A stretch of DNA of 64,000 nucleotides from Welwitschia mirabilis. Lineage: Eukaryota > Gnetophyta > Gnetopsida > Welwitschiales. A program made the position numbers and the translations under genes. The notes under the pieces were generated by a model. The model worked only from the letters and a program-made list of their open reading frames with translations. It was not told the origin of the DNA and did no database searches. Below, one piece after another: positions 57,279 to 64,000 of this stretch. Position 1 is the stretch's first letter, and every line of letters begins with the position of its first letter. The stretch is from NCBI GenBank assembly GCA_051453625.1, contig JBOZIK010000001.1:202156707-202220706 (forward strand), written 5' to 3'.

Positions 57279-57672
57279 ATTATGAAAAAAATAGATAAGC
57301 CATTGATTTTTGACTCCGTAATCAACCCCATAGTTGGCCCTAAATGTGTTGTCATCTCTTTAGTCCACATTGCTATCACAATAGGTTACTAAAGTACTAT
57401 CATCTTGAATGTCATGGGGATAATAGTGGAAATGACATCCTTCAAAATCTCTCTAGCTAAAGAAAATTAGCCTCCTTTATCATTAATCTTTCTCTAAAAC
57501 ATTAAGTATTATAACATGCTTGGAATACTTCTAAATATGTCAAAAGTTACGTGTTTTCATGATCATCTCATTAACTCTCCATAATCATTAGAATTACATC
57601 TAAACTTGTATAAATGTCTTACAAAAGTACTCAAAATACCCCATCAAAATCCTACAAATTAGCATTACAACA

Positions 57673-57917
57673 TAGTCCTCTACTTAACCTTGTCAGTTCC
57701 TAACAAAGTAAGCAATCAATAATATTGCGGGCCAATTTCATCAAAGTAAATAGTAACTAGGAAAATGTAAATTGAGTTAAGAAATATTTACTATGTAGAA
57801 TTAAATATCAAAAGCTAATTAACTGATGTAATACCTCTGTAGGATGCATAATAGATATGTCATCCTATATATCATTTGGAAAAAAATTTGAATGACAAGC
57901 TTGAAAAATCAAAATAA
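57673..57917 (-). mobile_element. Unit A6, PPT-proximal remnant
   Basis: Collinear with the first 245 bases of the other A units, including a module near 57859, then cut by a 100-N gap. Confidence 0.75.
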
Positions 57918-58017
57918 NNNNNNNNNNNNNNNNNNNNNNNNNNNNNNNNNNNNNNNNNNNNNNNNNNNNNNNNNNNNNNNNNNNNNNNNNNNNNNNNNNN
58001 NNNNNNNNNNNNNNNNN
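57918..58017. other. Assembly gap, 100 N
   Basis: Strand and register both change across this gap. Confidence 0.95.
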
Positions 58018-58653
58018 CTTAGTGTTTATTTGAGTATCCTCCATTGAGGTAATGCTACTTTATTGTAAGTGGATGTTAAATTAATGATTAAATCAAAAAC
58101 TCTTTTCACTACTATTATGTAAATGTCTCTTATGGTTTAAGTTTATTATGATTTGATAATAAATTTATACTTTATTTAGGTCATAAGGGAAACTTTTATT
58201 AAGGTTGACTTTATTAGTTTATATTTTGCATTACATTCTATTTCATTTCATTTTCATATTTGCATTATCTATATTTTGTTTGACATATCTTATATTTTAC
58301 GTTAGTTAGAAATAAGTGATAAACTCCTTCTAATTGATCTAAGTTATAAAGACTAATTCTTGTGACAAGAGGATTGACATCCAAACAAAACTCATTACAC
58401 TTACGTTTTAGCCATTACACTTTATCATCTTCCTCTTGCATTACATTGCATTATTGTTTATTTTTCACTTACTAAAAGAGAAAATACTAAAATACTTTGT
58501 AAAATCAATCCTCTAACTTTTATCCTAGTGTTTTTTATGGATTAAAACATTCAAGTTAACTTCCATATACATTAGTGTGATCTTTTTTACAATTATTGTG
58601 ATTTATAGGTTTTACCTAAGGAATTAAAGATTGCATAAATTCACACCATAACA
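58018..58653 (+). repeat. A-type LTR 3'-end fragment in inverted orientation
   Basis: Reverse complement of the first 620-630 bases (plus-strand coordinates) of LTR3, ending ..CACCATAACA. It is joined directly to a minus-strand LTR at 58654. It is the only plus-strand A-type LTR in the window. Confidence 0.82.
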
Positions 58654-59541
58654 GTCAACCTTACCAAAGATTGCTCTTATAACCTATATTACTAATGAGA
58701 CTATCATCAAATCAAGAAAAACATAAATCATAAGGGATATGAAAAAGTATTAATAAACAAAATAAATAGACTTTGCATTAACGAACTAGCATTAAGGTTA
58801 TAAAGAAGCTGCATCTTAATGGAGGATGCATAACCCAATACCAAGGAGATGTCTCTTTGCAACTACTCAAGATGGATCTTCCATACTTTGATCTCTTATT
58901 ACAAGATGCATTAAACGTAATGGAAGAATTAAAGGAGAGGTTTATTTATACAAGTAGAAAATATTAACCTTTACTAAAAGTGTAATGGTCACACTAGAAG
59001 ATGTGTTTATTCATGAGAAAGAAATGAATGAAATGGATGAGATTTAATAAGCCATTTTAGTGTCCTCTTGACTATCATGTGGACAACACTAGGGATGATA
59101 CTTCATAATAGTGGATGAGTTATTATCTTCTTGCTTTACAGTAGGTGGCTTTATCATATTATATATCATAAGGATGACACTAGGGACGTCACCTCTTTTA
59201 AAAAAGAGGATTCATTGGCTCCTAGCTCTAGTCCTTGTTAACATCTTAATTAGCTATTAAATCATTATTGTTTTATCTAATGTAAAGATGACAATGGAAA
59301 TGACACTCTTCCTTACCTTTTTAGCTTAAGAGAAATCATTCTTTTTCATTATTAATCTTCCTCCAAAGCAGTAAGTATCAAAATATGCTTGAAATGCATT
59401 CAAATATACCAAGAATTGTGTGTTTCCATTATTATCCCATCGACTCTCCATAATCATTAAAATTACATCTAAACATATATAAATGTCTTATAAAAGTACT
59501 CAAAATATCCCATCAAAATCCTATAAATTGGGATTGGATCA
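58654..59541 (-). repeat. LTR7 (A type), lacking its PBS-side 445 bases
   Basis: Starts abruptly at GTCAACCTTACC, which corresponds to LTR3 position 16899, and ends near 59541 before a polypurine-like TTTCCCTACTTAGC (plus strand). TATA-like box at 58943-58950 (minus). Modules near 59061, 59160 and 59270. Confidence 0.8.
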
Positions 59542-59727
59542 TATTTCCCTACTTAGCATTATCAGTCCCTGATAAAGTAGATAATCTACAATATTGTGAG
59601 CTAATTTGACCAAGATAATTGGTCATCAAAGAAAATGAAAATTAAGTTTACAAATATTTTTGATGTAATAATAAACATTAAAAACCAACTAATGATATAA
59701 TACCTTTGTAGGTTTCATAATAGATCT

Positions 59728-59765
59728 GTTATCCTATCTATTATATGGATGACAATGGGGATGAC
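59728..59765. repeat. 38-bp tripartite module, 3' noncoding of A7
   Basis: GTTATCC, N12 (TATCTATTATAT), GGATGAC, N5 (AATGG), GGATGAC. Both right half-sites are exact: the best-preserved example outside LTRs. Confidence 0.88.
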
Positions 59766-61851
59766 GGGTTGTAAAATTAGAATGAAAGTTAGATATCTAT
59801 GATCATTATCATCAGAAATATACAAGTACTAACATCTTCATTAGACCTCTAATTAAAATGTTTAACACATTGTAATATAATAATTTAATATCATCTACAA
59901 AAATCATGATAAGATGTAACAATGATAGATTTAGAAAATGATGTTCTGTATGCATAATTAGGGATAGTGATCCTCAAACTAATGTATATAAACTAAGTAG
60001 TGATAACTCAAAATGATGTATACAAATCCATTAGTAAGTTTTAAATACATCCTAAAAGGGAAAAATTAAAAAAAATTATAATAATATTAATTTTCTTGCT
60101 CATAGTTCCTTGAGTATCCTGGATCACACTTGCGAGAAAGTTCTATAATTGTGCTACTGTGGCTTGCTAAATAATGTTCATAATGCATATCATACAAGTA
60201 GTATGAAATCATATATCAACTATTACATCATATATATGTATATCTTCAAGTTTTCACAAAAATCGATCCTGCCCCTCCATCGAAGAACCAAGACAAATCT
60301 ATGTCATCCACCTAGTCATATAGATGACATATATGGAATGACACTAGGAAAAAGAAGGATATAGAAAAATAGTGAACTCCAGTATAGTTGGATAATCAAA
60401 AATAGCAATAGTGAAGCCTTAGAAAGTCATTATGAAAAATAGGTAAAAGCTAAGAATTGTCATTCAATGAATCATGGTAAAGGATTTAAAAATAGAGAAA
60501 TCTCAATAAAATAAAAAAGGATCAAGCCATTATAAGGCACCAAAGAGATAGAATCAATACTAAATAAAATTCTCAAATGTACTTCAAACTCAATAAGCAT
60601 TCAAGATTTATAAGTGGATGTATGAAAAATTAAAAGCAAAGAAATGGGAAAAAAACATTAGCATAAAATAAAAGCAACACATCAATCAAAGTAAAAGGAA
60701 TTCATCAATTAAAGTGCTAAAAGGAAAACAGCCCTTATGAATAAAAGCTATGAGTGAAAATAAAGAACAACCAAAAAACTACGAAATGATCAAGTCCTAA
60801 TTATTATGTAGAAAAAGATATGAAAATGACTTAAAAAAATTCAAATAAAATAACTAAGGAAAACATAATGAAAATGGATAACTAGTAATACAAAGAAGAT
60901 TTTTTACCTAACCAAAATTCCACCCTAGCAAAGTCCCTTAGTAGAAATCATAAAATCACCTGATAATGATGCATGACATAATGTGAAAAACTCATAAAGT
61001 ACCACTTGAATAAGCAATGATTATTATGAGACCAAGAATATCTAATGTTTTCAATCAAAGAATAATAAGATCAAAAGCTACTCAAAAATGAACTCATCTA
61101 CTCATACCCCAAAATAACACCAGAATCTAAAAAAGTAGAATGATCATGTAAACGTACTATATGCAAAATGAGTCTAGAAAACAAGCAGTACCTTTGATAA
61201 TACCAAGGACATTATTAATTCCATAGCATCTAAGTAAAAAATTATTTTTCTATAATGAGAGTAGTGCAACCACTATTAGAGGAGTAAGAACCTACAAAGC
61301 ATGGCCAACTAACCCTCTAGTAAAGTTTCCATAGCTACCATATCACACTACCAAAGGCCCCTCTTAGAAAAATTTTCCCTAGTGCACTTGCAATAGGACA
61401 TCATGGTGATTGTGATTTTAGTTTAAATACAAAAGATCATGATCATTATTTATTTCTTTTCTTTTTTTTTAAGTGAAAATATAAATTCCACATAACCAAG
61501 TACTCATAAGAATTAGGATGAAACAATAAGATGAGAAATAAGGAAGAAAACCCAAACAACTAAATACTTACATAATTGAAAGAGAATAAAAGAAAAAAGG
61601 CGTCTTTCTTCAAAATAAAGTTCATAAACATATGAATATCCTAAGATTGGGTGAATCCAATCTTATCACTTAGAATACTCAAGTAAAATATTTACTAGTC
61701 ATGGTAACTTCATAAATTAAAACATTAGCCAAGTCAAAGATGTTTAAGTGATAGCATGACATTTATTAAAAGAATTAGCTAAGGAAGAATTTAGATAATT
61801 GTAGGGATAAAACCCAAGACAAGTGCTTCTATCATGTTCTAGGTTTAATCA

Positions 61852-63740
61852 ATAAATATTTCAATGGATTTTAACATTGTATCCATTAACTTTTAAATTT
61901 CCCAAGTGACTAGGTTGGATGTTTTAATTAAGCCATTTTAAGATGTACTTTTTCTAAAAGATAAGGGCCTAATCATTGAAAGGTTTAACTAGTTATGTAA
62001 AAGGTGCACTTTAGTGTTGTATTTTATAGAAAAATAAGGACCAAATTAAATAAAAACCAATTGATAAAATATAAAAGGTATACAATCATTTTGGAGTAAA
62101 ATTAATTAGAGGAAAATAGAGTAGAATGATAAAATTTTGATAGCAAAAATTTTATAATTCAAATAAGAGATAAAGAAGTGATAAATTTCATTGACAAATA
62201 ATCTCTTATTAAAACATTATAAATCAAGTATCATTATATAATTCATTTAAGGTACTAATCAAAGAATAGTTCCAAGAAGTTTTTAAGGGCTTTTGAGAAT
62301 GTTTAATAAGGTTGAGAATCTTCTTAAGATTTAATTTAACACAGGGATTATTCTCAAAAAGATAAGATTTACTCTAATGTAAAATTACAAGATATTCCAT
62401 GTCATACTTTTAAAGAGGATAATCATCAAAAGTACAAGGTAAATTAGACTTGATAGAAAAATAAACAATGTTACTTTGAGTATTACATGGATTTTTGAAA
62501 GGAAGATATTAAGAAATAGGAGTAATAAACTCTTTAAATTTATGAGTTTCATGAAATTCAATAAAATAAACATGGATTTGAGAATTATATAAAAGCTCAA
62601 ATCGAAGGAATGGAGAAAGGTTATCATTATCAAGATCATAAGAAAATGTGAAAGTGAAATTAGAAGTGAAATGAAGGATGTGATTTGAAGTTGTATATAA
62701 AGGCATAGGTGGAAAGAATGTAGAAGTATGGATAGAATGAAGAAGTCTATTCTATATGAACTTTGAATGAATCTCTATGGATCTTTCATTATGATTAGTT
62801 TTTTCATTATTATTTTTATCTTTATTTTGTTGGGTTATTTCTTCACTTTCCTCGTTATTGTTTATGACTATATCTCCCTTCTCTTATTAAATATTGCTTT
62901 CATTCTCTAGGCTATTAGATTTATTAAAAAGAATATTAAGAGAAATAAGAGCATCATCTTCAACATTGATTAAAAAGTTTTCAGATTCTTTATGAATGGA
63001 TTCTAGCTTATTTAGAAGTAAATGAATGTTAGGAATATAATCTAATACCTCAATATCATCATTTAATAAATGTTCATCCTCATCTTTATTATTAAAAAAT
63101 TAAGTTAAGCTACTATTATCTTCCCTTTGCTCATCTCCTAATGTGTAGGATGCTAAGGTTTGATTCAAAATCTCATATTCTATGTAAAAGAAAGAACCAT
63201 TACCATTTATTTCTAAGTTCTTATTTTCCTCAAGGTAGGATGTAGTAGGATAGATTTGAGGATGTTGTGTTGTAAAAAAACCTTGATTTAGTGTTTGTTA
63301 AAAGATTTGAATTAGATTTTCTAAGTTTTTCTTGATATTTTCTTGGCTTGTTTTCATTTCTTTGATTATTTTTTTCATTGAATCTTTTTTTCCCTCATAG
63401 TACTTCATGGGAAGTGGATTATCTTCTTTCTAGTAATGCATGGGAGATGATTGGGATTGATAAAAATAATTGTAGGAAGTTTCTCTAAATGAAGTAAAAT
63501 TCCTATAATTTTGAAAATTTTCATTGTTATTTCTATATGGATTTTGGAAAGAAGAGGGAAAATAATGAAATGGTTGAGAAGAGGAAGGGGCTTAATTCCT
63601 GCTCTCAACATCATTTTGTGTTGTAATTCCTCTTTCTGCAAAAATTTCTCAAAGTGTTTTTTTACCATTTTCCTTAGAATTTTTCAAGTTTCTCTTCTTT
63701 TTAGAAAGAATTCCCTAAGATATATTCTATCACTATTCAT
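61852..63740 (-). pseudogene. ORF-N, copy in unit A7
   Basis: Full-length and gap-free. Candidate start ATG at 63738-63740. An 87-codon frame at 63405-63668 (VKKHFEKFLQKEELQHKMML) covers the N-terminal piece. The overlapping frame QNPYRNNNENFQNYRNFTSF then RETSYNYFYQSQSSPMHY continues into the middle. An open piece at 62509-62706 reads PLYTTSNHILHFTSNFTFTF then SYDLDNDNLSPFLRFELLYN. The tail reads LILLQNDCIPFIFYQLVFI, then FGPYFSIKYNTKVHLLHN, then LNLSMIRPLSFRKSTS. Stops are again mostly at Gln- or Trp-compatible codons. The agreement of frame between this copy and A2, A3 and A5 is the main evidence that ORF-N was a real protein. Confidence 0.62.
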
Positions 63741-64000
63741 TAAAGCAATTGAAAAGAATGAAATAAGAGAATCTAATTCAAGATTGTAAAGAAGATAAGT
63801 ACACAGTAAAGATCAAGTCCTTCTCTTTTTGATATTTCAACCTTTTATCAAAATTGTTGGATCCATAACACTCAAAATATGTGTAATGGCTATTTTTTCA
63901 ACCATCAGGGGAACAACTAACAAAATGGCCACAGAGAAAAAGAAAAAATATAAAACATAAGAATGAATTACAAAAAGAAAAAATAGCCAATATCATCTTA

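Larger units (their letters stand above)
56387..57672 (-). repeat. LTR6 (A type), 1286 bp
   Basis: TGTTATGA..TACAACA; PBS left, polypurine tract right (57673-57686, degenerate). TATA box at 57126-57133 (minus). Modules at 57253 (perfect GTCATCC-N12-GGATGAC) and near 57402. About 70 bp shorter than LTR3-LTR5 because the second module region is deleted near 57350. Confidence 0.92.
59542..64000 (-). mobile_element. Non-autonomous unit A7, runs off the window
   Basis: Polypurine remnant, 3' noncoding region with modules at 59728-59765 and 60303, conserved block (61200-61440), internal purine tract (61454-61470), ORF-N (61852-63740) and the start of the leader. No N runs. The next PBS and LTR lie to the right of the window. 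Confidence 0.85.

Noticed and set aside
5189-64000. Dyad modules as a CRISPR-like array
   Set aside because: Units are dispersed at intervals of about 108 bases to several kb, not in a regular short array, and the context is a plant retrotransposon.
7654-64000. The array as an ordinary satellite
   Set aside because: Each period has PBS, PPT, LTR ends and a TATA box in correct order, so the units are retrotransposons; satellite-like behaviour is secondary.
1-64000. tRNA genes (PBS-like tRNA-Asp sequences) and cellular genes
   Set aside because: Only 18-base PBS matches beside LTRs exist, not full tRNAs. No non-transposon protein domain was recognised on either strand.

Overview
This 64 kb window comes from an AT-rich eukaryotic genome, almost certainly a flowering plant. 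I found no cellular gene, tRNA or rRNA. Nearly everything is decayed LTR retrotransposon of one Ty3/gypsy family. An Athila-like identity is suggested by an FMDDFS-type reverse transcriptase motif, DIGAS-type protease motifs, an HPQTN integrase motif and primer-binding sites derived from the plant tRNA-Asp complement. Almost all coding copies are broken by stops and frameshifts. Changes are dominated by C-to-T and G-to-A, as expected in methylated heterochromatin. The assembly has 15 runs of N (15 to 950 bases).

Layout. (1) 1-5188, minus strand: decayed autonomous internal region (integrase, RNase H, RT, protease, gag, leader, PBS) ending at its 5' LTR, LTR1 (5189-6313). (2) 7654-64000, minus strand: a head-to-tail array of non-autonomous relatives in which neighbouring units share one LTR. 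LTR2 (9857-11187), LTR3 (16454-17816), LTR4 (42637-43991), LTR5 (50249-51617) and LTR6 (56387-57672) each have a PBS immediately on the left and a polypurine tract immediately on the right, with nothing between units. Undisturbed units repeat every 6.1-6.6 kb. (3) 18112-38200: a second autonomous element (B1, minus strand, 1.1 kb LTRs) inserted into array unit A3, with a decayed 5-bp target duplication. (4) 21644-29421: a plus-strand deletion derivative (B2) nested in B1 with a perfect 5-bp duplication, GTCAT.

The non-autonomous units carry no visible protease, RT or integrase. They carry a roughly 1.9 kb decayed reading frame ('ORF-N'), recognisable in seven copies, whose middle resembles the C-terminal part of the partner element's gag and whose remainder I do not recognise. 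B1 carries a different unrecognised frame ('ORF-E') between pol and its 3' LTR.

The strongest unexplained signal is a 38-bp tripartite module, GTCATCC-N12-GGATGAC-N5-GGATGAC, dispersed through LTRs, leaders and 3' noncoding regions of both subfamilies on both strands. Its spacers stay fixed although the bases have decayed. Surviving CpG versions suggest an ancestral half-site GTCGTCC/GGACGAC. The natural reading is an autonomous element (enzymes) plus a non-autonomous partner (cis signals and ORF-N) amplified with it, later concatenated by LTR recombination and silenced.
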